Shown here piece by piece: positions 33,276 through 44,480 of a DNA stretch of 64,000 bases; position 1 is the stretch's first letter, and each line of letters starts with the position of its first letter. This DNA comes from Tupaia tana (Eukaryota > Chordata > Mammalia > Scandentia > Tupaiidae): the NCBI GenBank assembly GCA_026018925.1, contig JAKSZU010000133.1:186001-250000 (forward strand), in the 5' to 3' direction. The translations under genes were made by a program, and so were the position numbers. The notes beneath the pieces are model-generated. The model saw only the letters and a list, made by a program, of their open reading frames with translations, was not told the DNA's origin and ran no database searches.

Positions 33276-34523
33276 TTTATTCAAGTTCTTATTGGTCCCC
33301 CTTCAGAAAATTTTTAAATATATTCTTCAAGTTACTTTCTTCTTTATATTGTATGTCCATTTTATCCATCAATATCTTGAATCTTCTGAGAAAATAATAC
33401 CCTTGTAAAAGATATTTGGTATGCTAACACTTTTCCTGATTGAAAACTTTTCTTTAACGTTTTAAATTTGGGCCATCCTATGTACATGTATTTTGTCTTG
33501 TTAGAGAGGAAGAAAGGTTGTGTGTTGTACTGTACCTGTTAATGTTGATACTGTTTCAGTTCATTTGACAAGGCTGAAATTGTAGAATTTGTTTAAAGAC
33601 ATGAAAACTGTCTATTACTACAGCCAGAATTGTTCTGAGATGAACATTTCTGTTGGTGAAGCTTTTGAGCAAAGTACTGTATTTATGTACAAAGATAGAA
33701 GAAATGGTAATGCTTCACTTAGGTTAAAGAGATGGGCAGGGTTTATCAAATGCTGTCATGAAAATGTGTTTTCCTTGAATTTCTTTATGGTAGTGGTGGT
33801 CAGCTCCTGACAGAATTGTGAACTCAAAAACCTGAGTGGCATTCACCATTAAAGGATGCCATGCCACCGTAAAACCTTAGGATGGATTATCCTGCCAATG
33901 TGAAAACCTCATATTCACAGAACACATATATTTAGCCTATGTAACTGCTGTTTTTTTCATATATTTATCTTATAATTATTTGAATACTTTTAAGTAATTT
34001 ATAAACTTTAAAAATGTATAAAGAGCAAAAAGTGTAAGATCTTCTTTTTCTTAAAATTTAATCAGTTATGTATGGTGTCCAAATGGTCATTTTATTTTGG
34101 AATAGGCAAAGGAAACCTGGTTGGTCTTTATATGAAGGCTGCATACATGATTTTTTCCCCAGATTGTAGTGACGTAGAACATGTATACTGAACATCCACA
34201 GATTTATCCCAGAAGTATGAATGTAATTGTTTTCATTGACCATTGGTGTCATTTTTATTTTAATGTAATGTAATTGACTGAGATGATATGTTCTCTGGTT
34301 GGAGCAGATACTCTTTTTTTTTTTCTTGAAGTCTGTAAGAATACATACATAGATCTAAAATTCATTAGCTTAACCCCTCCCAGTAACTTTTAAGTAAATA
34401 TTTAAGCTTTTCTTCTCAGTAAATCTACCTTCTGGAAGGAAATAGCTGGGAAGAATTTAATGATCATGGAAATCCATTTTTACTTCCTACAAATGGAAGT
34501 TTTTGTCTCAAATAAATCTTTTT

Positions 34524-36410
34524 TTTCTTTTTTTTTTTGCTCTTTCAGCCATTCATTTCTCTTTATTTACAGTTTGTGTTCAATGCAAATCAATTCCATA
34601 ACATGAGAAGTTACTAAGAATCAAAGCATAAATACACAAACACAATATACAATCCAAAATAGATGGACAGCATTCAGGTATGAAGCAAAGGGCAGTGTTC
34701 ATTCACACACACAGTCGCTTCAGATCTGCTCAATCTGGTTCTTCTCATGTACATTTCTAAAGATGAGGGGAAATGATTTGGTGGCCATTAGATACTGGAA
34801 CAGAACCTAAGCATCCGTGTGTGACCATGCGAACAAAATACTTCAGGGGTGTGTATTTGTAAAAAGGTTTTCGTGTTGAGGCTGTTGGAAAAGATTTTCC
34901 AGAATCAAGCTCACTTGAGGTTCTAACTATCTAAAAATATTGACTGATAACAGAAAGTGTTTCAAATGTGGCTATTCTGATCCATAAGTTAAAAAAAAAA
35001 AGTATTTACAGAAAGTGTATAAAAGTTTCTGTGAATTTTAAGCAAGTTAGCCTCCATTCTTCATTTCCCAAATACCTGATTTACAGTTTTGGCTCCTTCA
35101 CAAAAAAATTTAATTTCAAGGTTTGTAATTCTACCTTCAAAACATCATTTTTTTTAATGTAAAAAATGCAGAAATTTAACGTATGCAGAAATAAAAAGCA
35201 GCATTTTTAAATTAGTTGAGGTCAATGTGATTCTACTCTTTTAAAATGGTTTAACTAAAAAAAAAAAAAAAGTTTAACTAAATGAACCAGGTGCTCTTGT
35301 CCAATGAAAACAGGTGACAGAAAATGTCTACCATTTGACTTCATAAGGTTAAGCAATATTCACCCAATATGCTTGGGTTTGGGGGTAGATTTCAATCCAT
35401 CATTGCCCTAGCACATCTCAATGACTACATAAAAGATCAAATGTCCAACCCAAAGCCTCAGAGGAAAAGAGTTCAGTTCTCCAGAAAACAGTGATAGCTT
35501 TACAAAGTGAAATTTTACTAGAGTATACCAGCATTAAATTAGTACTGCTGAAACGATACGCTGAGGGTTTACAGTAATGCCGGGAAGTTCCTTCTATTGT
35601 ACACATAAATAGGATCATGGAAAGTTTTCATATTACCTAATTGTTATGGATTTAATGAACCAAATGAAAACGGAATCTCCATTCTACATCCCATTCTTTA
35701 TCTCTAGATAAGATACAATCTATTCTTAATTTCAAGGTAGAGTTTTATGAGTTTTACATGTCCATATTTCTTAAGCCACATTTAAGGAAATCATGTCTTA
35801 ACTAATTTCGAGTGTTGTCTCTTCATCTTGTACACGAAACTCCAGCAGGTTTAATCTTGGCATTTATCATCTGGTCAAGTCCTTCACATGTTCTTCAACC
35901 AATCAAATCTGTTATTCACAAAGTCTTCTGTGTCGATAAAATAAGGTGTGGAATTAGTAGATTCGATGAAGACCTGTTTCTGTTTTGTTTTGTCTTGCTT
36001 TGTTTTCCTTGCCACACTGGACTTCTAGATGCCATTTGGATTGGATTTAGAAGATGGGGAAGTGTAGCTATTTCTTGGCCTGAGTCCTCTCAACAGTAGA
36101 GGTGTAGAAGAGAAAGCGAGATCACAAGGAGACTGGCTGTTGACTGCAGGGCACTGCCAATGGCCTTGGTGGTGGCATTAGCTTGGTTTGGGGCAGCCGA
36201 GGTATTCTGGGAGGGAGTTACTAGGAAGTGTTACAACAGTTGTTTGATTTGAATAAATCTGCGTGGGCAGGAGCAGCGCCAGCAGCAGCAGCCCCAGCCC
36301 CAGCCTGGCCACCATCGCTCTGCCCATGTCCGCTCCGTCGGTGCGCGGGCGCGTCTCGCAGGATACAGGGTGCTTCGAAAGGCACTGGCTCCCGGGCAGG
36401 CGCAGGCGAG
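34524..36410 (-). mobile_element. CD24 retrocopy, full extent
   Basis: Antisense processed copy: poly-T end at 34524-34541, poly-A signal AATAAA (plus-strand TTTATT near 34562-34567), about 1.5 kb of 3' UTR, coding part at 36090-36327 and a short GC-rich leader. A 19-bp TSD GTCTCAAATAAATCTTTTT at 34505-34523 and 36411-36429 bounds it. Confidence 0.93.
36090..36327 (-). pseudogene. CD24: CD24 processed pseudogene, coding part
   Basis: Starts [20 protein letters not shown], the CD24 signal peptide, followed by a short Ser/Thr- and Asn-rich segment (N-glycosylation type NQT) and the hydrophobic end ...SLSLLHLYC before a stop at 36090-36092. CD24 is a small GPI-anchored mucin-like surface protein of about 80 residues; length here is close. 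The two ends are in different frames (238 bp including the stop is not a multiple of three), so a frameshift in the mucin part breaks it. It lacks introns and lies inside a TSD, so it is a retrocopy. Upstream in-frame codons (to 36417) are leader and flank and are not expected to be translated. Confidence 0.92.
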
Positions 36411-36542
36411 GTCTCAAATAAATCTTTTTAAAATCAAAGTGCTTTTATTTTTCCAGAAGAAACCACTATATAAGAAACAAATTTTAATTTTGAATAGGAT
36501 CATTTTAGAGAATTATGAAGATGATTAGAACTTCTAATTTTT

Positions 36543-36796
36543 TTGAGAGGTTTTTACTACAGGGTGTGTGTATTTGCCAGAAAGACAGAGAGAGAGAGAG
36601 GCAGAAAGTGAGAAATCACCCCCCCCCCAGGGCGGGTGGCCTCACCGGAACACCTTCTCCTCCATTCTCCTCTTGAGATCTTGGCCATGCATGCACACGT
36701 GCCCAGCATGAGTTTAAGCCACCAGGTCTGGGACTCAAACCACAGTTAACTACACAGGAGTCCAGCAACATAGCCATTATGCCAACTGCTGGTCCC
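36543..36796 (-). mobile_element. Long SINE
   Basis: Minus-strand copy. TSD AGAACTTCTAATTTTT at 36527-36542, with AGAAGTTCTAATTTTT at 36797-36812. Confidence 0.92.
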
Positions 36797-37020
36797 AGAA
36801 GTTCTAATTTTTATAATATCTTATAAAATGTTCTTGATATTACTTGTGTAAGTAAATTTTACATTAATTAAGTTAGACAATTGAATTGATTTGAGAAATA
36901 AAAGGTACATCTGATCCTGAATCATGATTGTAAATCTAATAAGATACTGCAGCCATTTTATGAATGCTTTACTGTTCGTTCTAATCTATTACAAAACACC
37001 TTTGTTGTATCCATATACTT

Positions 37021-37120
37021 NNNNNNNNNNNNNNNNNNNNNNNNNNNNNNNNNNNNNNNNNNNNNNNNNNNNNNNNNNNNNNNNNNNNNNNNNNNNNNNN
37101 NNNNNNNNNNNNNNNNNNNN
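37021..37120. other. Assembly gap (100 N)
   Basis: Exactly 100 N, the conventional filler for a scaffold gap of unknown size. The sequence after it starts inside a SINE, so part of a SINE and perhaps the NEK7 retrocopy end are hidden. Confidence 0.98.
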
Positions 37121-37214
37121 AAGGCTCATTGGAGGTTGTTTTCTCTCTTCTTTCTGACCCTTTCTCTCTGGTAAGCACATACCCCTTTTGCAAGTTTAAA
37201 AGAAAATTAAAGAT
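37121..37214 (+). mobile_element. SINE 3' part cut by the gap
   Basis: Pyrimidine-rich body then GGTAAGCACATACCCCTTTT and an A-rich tail, the normal 3' end of the long SINE. The head lies in the gap. Confidence 0.75.
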
Positions 37215-37218
37215 TGTT

Positions 37219-37299
37219 GGGCCCAGTAGGTGGCATAGTGCTCAAGGAGCTGGACTCCCACATGGCTGGTCGTGGACCTAGGGGCTTTAAACTATGTCG

Positions 37300-37335
<36 letters not shown>

Positions 37336-37465
37336 CCCAAGGAGATATGGAGAAGGAGATTGCAGCATAGTCATAACCCCTGGGGGTTGATTTCTTAGTT
37401 TTCCTCTCACTGTCTTTGTCACTTTCTCATAGTGTACACACACTATGGCAAAAACCTAAAAGAAA
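37219..37465 (+). mobile_element. Long SINE, diverged, with GT run
   Basis: Plus-strand copy whose GCGCGTGTGCGTG region has expanded into a GT run of about 14 units at 37302-37330. Confidence 0.85.
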
Positions 37466-37469
37466 CAAA

Positions 37470-37874
37470 ACAAAAATTAGACTGCCCATCCAGGGTTCAG
37501 AGAGCAGGTTCATTTCCCAGGTGGTTTTTGCCTAGTTCCTGACCCATCAGCTGTAAACAGGGGTTCCCAAATACTTCTCCTGTAGTTGGGTCAATTAACT
37601 TGATGGAGTGGCTTACAGAACACAGGGATACTCTTTACTTTACTGATTGATTATAAAGGACATTAGAAAGAATACAGACAAGTAGCAGATGAAGAGATGT
37701 ATACAGTGCCAGCCTGAAAAGGCAGACTATGGCAGAGTGAGTAAAGCAAAAGAACTGATTTGGTTGAAGGTTAGGACAAAAACCCAGGCTCAACAAAATT
37801 GAAGTTGCTCCTAATTGTATGTGTTGAGATCTTACTAAGTCAGCCTGGATAAACCAAGGTAATCTCCCCACCTC
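37470..37874. other. Unassigned, possibly ancient repeat
   Basis: The stretch around GAGTGGCTTACAGAACACAGGG and TTATAAAGGA resembles an old mammalian interspersed repeat that I cannot name with confidence. Confidence 0.35.
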
Positions 37875-37890
37875 AAGATCCTTACTTGAG

Positions 37891-38150
37891 AAACCAGCAG
37901 TTAGCATAATGGCTATTTCGCTGGACTCCCATGTAGTCGACCATGGTTCGCATACCGGACCTGGTGGCTTAAAACTCACCCCAGGTGCGTGTTTGTGCAT
38001 GCCCAGGATCTCAGGAGGAGAAGGGATTGCGGCGTGGCTATCCTCCCTGGGGGCTGATTTCTCGCTTTCTGTCTCTGTCTCTCTCTCTCTCTGATGAGCA
38101 TACACGCTCTATAGCAAAAAAGCTCTCAAAAAAAATTTTTTTTTAAAAAA
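37891..38150 (+). mobile_element. Long SINE (first of a second shared-target pair)
   Basis: Plus-strand copy flanked by AGATCCTTACTTGAG at 37876-37890 and 38151-38165. The latter is also the left flank of the next SINE. Confidence 0.92.
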
Positions 38151-38165
38151 AGATCCTTACTTGAG

Positions 38166-38419
38166 TGTCCTGCAGCTGGCATAATGGCTATGTCACAGGA
38201 CTCCCATGTAGTCAACCATGGTGCAAGTCCCAGACTCAGTGGCTTAAACTCATGCTGGGCACGTGTATGCATGCCCAAGATTCCTAGAGGAGAATGTAGA
38301 GGGGATTGTGGCGTGGCCATTTCCCCCGGGGGATGATTTCTCACTTTCTGTCTCTCTGTCTCTCTCTGTCTTTCTGGCAAGCACACACACCTTATAGCAA
38401 AAACCTCTCAGAAAAAAAA
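38166..38419 (+). mobile_element. Long SINE (second of a second shared-target pair)
   Basis: Plus-strand copy flanked by AGATCCTTACTTGAG (38151-38165) and AATCCTTACTTGA (38420-38432). Three copies of the same target thus surround two SINEs. Confidence 0.92.
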
Positions 38420-38642
38420 AATCCTTACTTGAATCACCCTCCTAGAGTCTTTTCTGCCATGTAAGGTGACATGTTCACAGATGCTGGGGCATAAAATGTG
38501 GTCACCTTTGAGGAACCATCATTCTGTTGACCACAGGAACAAATGTGCTCAATAGACAGATGAAAATATTTTTTAAATCTCTGTTCGAGAAAGTATTTTA
38601 TAAGCACATAGTGGTACCCAGTGGACATTAAGATAAAATAAA

Positions 38643-38905
38643 GGGCTAACTGGTGGTGTGGTCAATAAGGTGGCTGGATTCCACATGGCCAACTGCGTGG
38701 TTCACATCCTGGACCTGGTGGCTTCTAAAATGAACCCAGCATGTCTGTGTGAGTGCCCAGAATACCAGGAGGAGGATGGAGGATAAAGGATTATTGTGTG
38801 GCCATTTCCCCTGATAGGTGCTTTCTCACTTTCCCTCTTCCTCAGTCTCTCCCCAACAAGTATGTGCATCCTATAGCAAAAATTAAAAAACAAACAAACA
38901 AACAG
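38643..38905 (+). mobile_element. Long SINE, old copy
   Basis: Plus-strand, diverged head (GGGCTAACTGGTGGTGTGGT) and an A-rich tail with CAAA units. Confidence 0.8.
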
Positions 38906-38934
38906 AAGCTATACAATAAGACTTTGAGGAAATG

Positions 38935-41104
38935 TTAGAAAAATATACAATAGACTTTGAGGAAATGTTAGAAAAAAATTATAATACTCATAGTGGCACA
39001 ACCAAATGAGATGCAAGAAAAAGGGACAACAAATTCCAGCAGATAAGGAAATCCTTCCACAAGTTTAAGGAGGAGATAGACAACATTAAAAAAAAAAGAA
39101 TAACATAGATCAATTTGAAATGAAGGCTGTAATACAGGAAATGACAACCTCCCTTGAAAGTATTAACAGCAGATTAGATCATCCAGAATATTGACTCTCA
39201 GATCTAGAAAACAAAGTCTTTGATTTAGACAAAGACACCAAAAAGGATGAAAAAAGTAACCAGACAAAATTTAGAATATCACACAGGACATACTAGATAC
39301 CATTAAACGTCCAAACATCCAAATAATTGGTATCCCAGAGGTGATAAATCTAATAAGGGCACCAAAAAATCTATTCAATGAAATACTTGAAGAAAATGTT
39401 CCAAACCTAGAGAAATATTCAACTATTCATACACAATAAATATGAAGGATCGTAAATAGAATCGACACAGAAGATACTCCGCCAGCACATTATAGACAGA
39501 ATGGTCAAAATCACAGATGAGACAAGATTCTAAAAATGATGAGAAAAATGTCAAGTTACTTACAATGGTTATTCCATTTAGGTTAACATCAGGTCTCTCA
39601 ACAGAAAAAATACAAGGAAAGAAATAGTGGGAAGTTATATTCAACACGTTGAAAGAAAACCAATTTCAACCAAGAATACTATACCTGGTGAGATTTTTTT
39701 GAAGTACAAAGAAAAGATAAAAACATTCTCAGAGACACAAAACCTGAAAGAAATCAACATTAGACCAGCTCTTCAAAAACTACTGAAGGGAGTACTAGGA
39801 GTTAGAGAGCAATAAAGAACAACAACAACAACAACAACAACAACAAACTATCAAACAAAAACAAGAAAATGGCTAACAGCATGACAGGGAAAATTTTGCA
39901 AATAGCGACTATAATGTTAAATGTTAACTGATTAAATTCTCCAATCAAAACACATGGACAGGCAGGAAAAAAAAAGAAAAATAGAAATCCTCTATTTACT
40001 GCCTACAAGAAATGCACCTCATGGATAAAGCACACAAGATTAAAAGTGAAAGGCGGGAAAGGTAATTCCTGCTAATGGAAATCAAAATAAGTCTGAAATT
40101 GCAATACTGATATCAGACAAAATAGACCTTAAGACAGAAATCGTAGGAAGAGATAACACTACATTGTACAAAAAGTGCAAATTCAAGAAGAAGATATAAC
40201 AGTTACAAATATCTCTGGGCCCAACATTGGGAGCAACCATACATGTGGAAAAAAGACTGCTAGGTCGAAAAAGAGAGAAAGATCACAACACACTAATCTT
40301 TGGGAATCTCAATACAAAATTAACATCTTTGGGCAGATCATCTAGACAAAAAATGAGAAGCGATACCACATCTAAATGACACCATAAATGGACTTGACAA
40401 ATGTCTATATAATTTGCCACCCAAAGACAACAAAATATTCATTTTCTCACCCCACATAATATGTTTTCGAAGACTGACCACATAATAGGGCACAAAAACA
40501 AGCATTTACAAATTCAAAAGCATAGAAAGTATATACAGCATCTTTTCTGACCATGATGGAATTAAATGACATTAATTTCAGAAAATCCCTTGAAAATTAA
40601 CAAACATATGAAACTAAACTGCCAATTCCTGAATGACTTCACAACCACTGAAGAAACTCAGACTGAAAACAAAAGATTCATTGAATCCAGTGATACAAGA
40701 TACTCGTGCATGTTTACATGACCTATGGAACACAGCAAAAGTGTAGCATAATGCATACCAATTAGGATACATAAAAAATGGAAATGTGGAAAAATAGACA
40801 ACTAAATAACATGCCTCAGGGAAGTGGAAAAACAAACAAACAGAAAACCTGAAAAAGGCCAGGAGAAAAAAAAAAAATAAGATTTCAGCAGAAAAAAAAT
40901 GAAATAGAGAATAAATAAATGATACAGAAGATAAGTGAAACCAAAAGCTGGTTCTTTGAAAAGATAAACTAAATTGGCACACTATCAGCTAGACTAATTG
41001 AGAAGAAGGGAGAAAAGAATCAGATAAATCAAATCAGCAATCAAACAAGCAGTATTATAACAGAGTAAGAGAAATACAAAATCATTAGAAAGTAAATAGA
41101 GAGG
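38935..41104 (+). mobile_element. Sense L1, 5' part: ORF1 and ORF2 endonuclease
   Basis: About 38935-39815 reads as decayed ORF1 (end ...LKEINIRPALQKLLKGVLG is open). After an AAC microsatellite (39820-39847) comes ORF2 endonuclease (about 39930-40760) and the start of the EN-RT linker. Many stops. The same element continues at 41471-41541, 42287-42360, 45923-47304 and 48452-50395, interrupted by later insertions. In contrast to the ORF1-only LINE, this one has both ORFs. Confidence 0.88.
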
Positions 41105-41470
41105 CAAAGCATTTATGGGTCAAAGAAATGGGTTATTATCTGTTCAAGATAACTTAATAGCATTGTCAACTGGACTGATGAGAAATGTACACATATTGAA
41201 ATATTCACTTTGCAACTAAGTAACATGGTTTAATGTATAAAAGAAATTGAAATTAAAATTTTTAAAAAATAAAGAATATTTTGGATAAAAAAGAGTAAAG
41301 AAAAGAAAGAAGATGAACATGAGAAAGAGGAGGAAGATAAAGATGATGAAGATGATGATGATGAATAAGTTGCCTTTTTCATTGTCTATAAAGCATTTAA
41401 TATCCCTGTACACAACTCCCCCCTTTTAAAGAAAAAAAATAATAAAAATGTAAGGCTGTGTAAAGAAAGA
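41105..41470 (+). pseudogene. HMGB1-like retrocopy, 3' fragment
   Basis: Near 41300-41368 the plus strand encodes a Lys/Glu then Asp/Glu-rich end finishing DDEDDDDDE and a stop, like the acidic tail of HMGB1. It is followed by TGTCTATAAAGCATTTAA, CCCTGTACACAACTC and AATGTAAGGCTGTGTAA, which match the HMGB1 3' UTR as I remember it. An A-rich end follows and L1 sequence resumes at about 41471. The upstream 190 bp does not read as HMGB1. HMGB1 is a chromatin-binding HMG-box protein; no HMG box remains here. Confidence 0.75.
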
Positions 41471-41541
41471 AAAGTACTATGAGCGATTATATGCCTATAT
41501 GTTGGCATACAAAAGAACAATAGCAAGGAATGAGATTGTAT
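41471..41541 (+). mobile_element. Sense L1, continuation
   Basis: EN-RT linker sequence (TACTATGAGCGATTATATGCC) between the HMGB1-like fragment and the solo LTR. Confidence 0.85.
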
Positions 41542-42100
41542 TGTGGAAGGTCACATATTAGATCTTGCACATGTCCATTTTGTTCCCTTACCCTAACATG
41601 GCTGTCTGCTTCTGTAAGCCTGCTTGCTCTTCCCATGAGAAAATAGCTCATGCTAGCCATATAGAAAACCATATCTGGGACAACATTGTGTACCTGCTAC
41701 TGTCTTTGGTAACTAGCCTGAAACCCCTTGTTTAGTAATGTAACTGCTGGCTTGGAAACACCACTCCCCTTAGAAATAATTATCCTGCTTGATTCAGTTT
41801 ATGCACAGAAACCCCTGGTAACCGACCCACTATAAAAAGACTACTTAGGGAACCAGCAGTTAGCGTAATGGCTATGTCGCTGGACTCCCACGTAGTCGAC
41901 CGCGGTTCGCCTCTCGGACCCGGTGGCTTACAACTCACGCCGGGCGCGTGTGCGTGTGTGCCCAAGATCCCGAGAGGAGAATGGAGGAGAAGGGATTGCG
42001 GCGTGACCATCCCCCCTGGGGGGTGATTTCTCGCTTTCTGTCTCTATGTCTCTCTCTGTCTGTCTGGCGAGCGCACGCACCCTATAGCGAAAAACTTCTC

Positions 42101-42148
<48 letters not shown>

Positions 42149-42286
42149 CTACTTAAACTTCAGTCAGGGCTATAGTTCTGACTCTCAGCCCCTAAGCCTC
42201 AGGCTATAGTCACTGGCCAGCTAATAAGGCTCCCTTTAAACTAAATCTGGCTTTGGTGGTCGTTCATTTGGTGACACGCTACAACA
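41542..42286 (+). mobile_element. Solo LTR with 4-bp TSD, class I type, containing a SINE
   Basis: TGTGGAAGG ... CTACAACA flanked by GTAT at 41538-41541 and 42287-42290. The L1 reading continues across it when one GTAT is removed. TATAAAAAG at about 41831 is a good TATA box. Four-bp duplications are typical of gamma-type ERVs. About 440 bp without the SINE. Confidence 0.88.
41848..42141 (+). mobile_element. Long SINE, young subfamily, in solo LTR
   Basis: CpG-rich plus-strand copy with a run of over 40 A. TSD AAAAGACTACTTA on both sides, immediately after the LTR TATA box. Confidence 0.95.
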
Positions 42287-42360
42287 GTATCAGTAACAAA
42301 GCCTCCCAACAAAGAAAAGGTCAGGTGCTGATGGCTTCAATTTTGAATTCTACAAAGTTT
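42287..42360 (+). mobile_element. Sense L1, continuation to the composite insertion
   Basis: CCTCCCAACAAAGAAAAGG region up to GAATTCTACAAAGTTT (42345-42360). The same 16 bp with two changes recurs at 45923, where the L1 resumes. Confidence 0.88.
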
Positions 42361-43190
42361 TTTATAAATTTTTTTATTTACGTTTAATCATATCTTTACA
42401 GTCTATATTTCTTTTTCTAGCACAGATAACATGCATGTCAGGCAAGCCAAAAGTATTATTCTATAACTTATCAGCAAAAAGCTTCTCTTTTTTTGTCACT
42501 TAAGCATACTTTTACTTCCTTTTTCCCTTCTCTCTCTTCCATACTAAACTTTTTTCCCCACATTTTAGTGATTTATAAAACATTTTAAACTAAAAATATG
42601 GACAAAGATATAACTTAGTAACAAGCGCAATGTAATTTTTTTCTGAAACTTTTGAAAATTAATTAATTTACATTCATTCCCTGAGCATCATCACAGCATG
42701 CAAAATGTGATATTCCATCCAGAATATACTGATATAGTGCATAGTGGCTTAATCATACATGTTATCAATATTTTTTTATTTCTAGTTTCATATATTACCC
42801 TTATTTATTTTTTTGTTTTAATTTTTTATTTCATTTTCTTTTATACAATCAATCACATTATTTAGCTTACAAAGTGAATATTTCACCATGTGAACATTTC
42901 TCCCTAGTCCATTTGATAAAACTATAGAATATCTTCAACAGATATTACAACATTTCTTTGTCCATTAATGCTTTGCCTCCCCATTTTTCTTCTAAATGTC
43001 CTTCCTCAGATCCTACTCTTTCACACACACTGTATCTGGTATTTACATCCATTTACTGTGTTTCTAAATCCTTTAGTCAATCAGTTTCAGTCATGGCATG
43101 TGGACACTTGGTATATATTAAATGGGGACATGCAATACCTCTCCTAACACTATTTAAGTCTTCCAATCAATGAACACAAAACATCGTCAT
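42361..43190 (-). mobile_element. LINE 3' region, antisense (left part of composite insertion)
   Basis: T-rich start (poly-A end). At 42637-42800 there is a module like the ORF1-only LINE 3' module (ACATTCATTCCCTGAGCATC). At about 42960-43150 there is sequence like the L1 3' UTR of 21260-21400. Confidence 0.7.
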
Positions 43191-43194
43191 TTAT

Positions 43195-44340
43195 TTAGCT
43201 CAGTTTTAATTTCTTACAGTGATGTTTTATTATTTTCTCTGTACAAGTCTTAATTTTCTTCTGTTAAATTTCATATTTGATATTTTACCTTTTTGATACC
43301 ATAAAATAAAAATTTTAAAAATATTGTCCATTCCTAATGATTTATTGAGCTTGTACCCTGAATTTTGCTGAATTCATTTATTAGTTTTGCTTTGTGTGTA
43401 TGTGTTTGAGTATTCTTTAGGATTTCCTATAAACATGATTGTGTCATCAGCAAATAGAGTTTGAATTTTTTTTCCAACTTAAATGCCAACTATTTTTAAC
43501 AATATCTAAATAATAATAAATAATCTTCATATTTATTTGTAGAATGACCATTTGGATCTTCTTCCATATCTTTGTAGATCCTTATTTATTTATTTTTTTG
43601 GAGAGGTTTTTGCTATAGAGCGTGTGTGCTCGCCAGACAGACAGAGAGAGACTGAGAGACAGAGAGTAAGAAATCACCTCCCGGGGGAATGGCTATGCTG
43701 CAATCCCTTCTCCTCCATTCTCCTCCATTCTCCTCTCAGAATCTTGAGCATGCACGCACACGGCCCGGTGTGAGTTTAAGCCGCCAGGTCCGGGATTCAA
43801 ACTGCGGTCAGCTACATGGGAGTCCAGGGACATAGCCATTATGCTAACTGTTGGTCCCTTTGTAGATCCTTATTTCCACCCATCACATCCTTCTGTTTGA
43901 AAGATTTCCTTTAACATTTCTTGTTATGCAGATTTTGCCTCTGATGGACTCTCAGCTTTTGAAGGTCTTAGATATGTAGTTTTATTTTACTTTCACTTTT
44001 GAAAAATATTTTCACTGAATAAAGAACTCTAGCCCTATAGCTTTGTTCTTCCAATATTACAAAAATATTACTCAACTATCTTCTTCATTCTATTGTTTCC
44101 TAAAGAAATTTGTTGTCATTCTTATCTGTGTTCCTCTGTATAGAGGGTGTCTTTTTCCCACTCTGGCTATGTTTAACATTTTCTCATTATCACTAGTGTT
44201 GAACAATTATTTATAGTGTTCCATGGTGTACTTTACTTATGGTTTTTATGTTTGGGTTTCATCAGTCCTCTTGGATTTGAGAGCTTTTCATTTTCATCAG
44301 ATTTAATCTTATTTCAGGAAGCAACACCCAAATTCAGTAG
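43195..44340 (-). mobile_element. Ancient L1M-type LINE, antisense
   Basis: Minus strand gives strongly decayed RT-type sequence (43200-43560) and, after the SINE, ORF1-like sequence (about 43890-44330). Much more diverged than the surrounding L1. Confidence 0.7.
43588..43857 (-). mobile_element. Long SINE
   Basis: Minus-strand copy. TSD CTTTGTAGATCCTTATTT at 43570-43587 and 43858-43875. CTCCATTCTCCTCCATTC shows a small internal duplication at 43720-43735. Confidence 0.94.
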
Positions 44341-44344
44341 GGCC

Positions 44345-44480
44345 TGGAAAGCTAAGAGCATAGGTGTGGTCCTAGACTGGGTTTGAATCTTGGTTCAGTC
44401 ACTGATAAGTCCCCTGGTCTTTGGAAAATTGCTTATGTCCCCTATGCCTCTGTTCCTTCACCTTCAGAAATGGAAGGGGA
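44345..44480 (+). mobile_element. MIR SINE
   Basis: GGGTTTGAATCTTGGTTCAG followed by CACTGATAAGT and CTCTGTTCCTTCACC matches the tRNA-derived part and core of the ancient mammalian MIR element. Confidence 0.75.

Larger units (their letters stand above)
29484..37020 (+). other. Probable NEK7 3' UTR pieces and flank, with nested insertions
   Basis: After the NEK7 stop codon the non-inserted pieces are 29484-30122, 32770-33046, 33291-34523, 36430-36542 and 36813-37020. Each junction is a TSD, so removing the insertions restores one continuous AT-rich stretch. I infer that at least the first pieces are NEK7 3' UTR. No terminal poly-A was found before the assembly gap, so the end of the retrocopy is undefined. 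Confidence 0.5.

Noticed and set aside
36178-36417. Reading the 79-codon frame starting at 36417 as an extended CD24-like protein
   Set aside because: The real CD24 start is the internal [10 protein letters not shown] at 36327; upstream codons are leader, and the downstream part leaves the CD24 frame.
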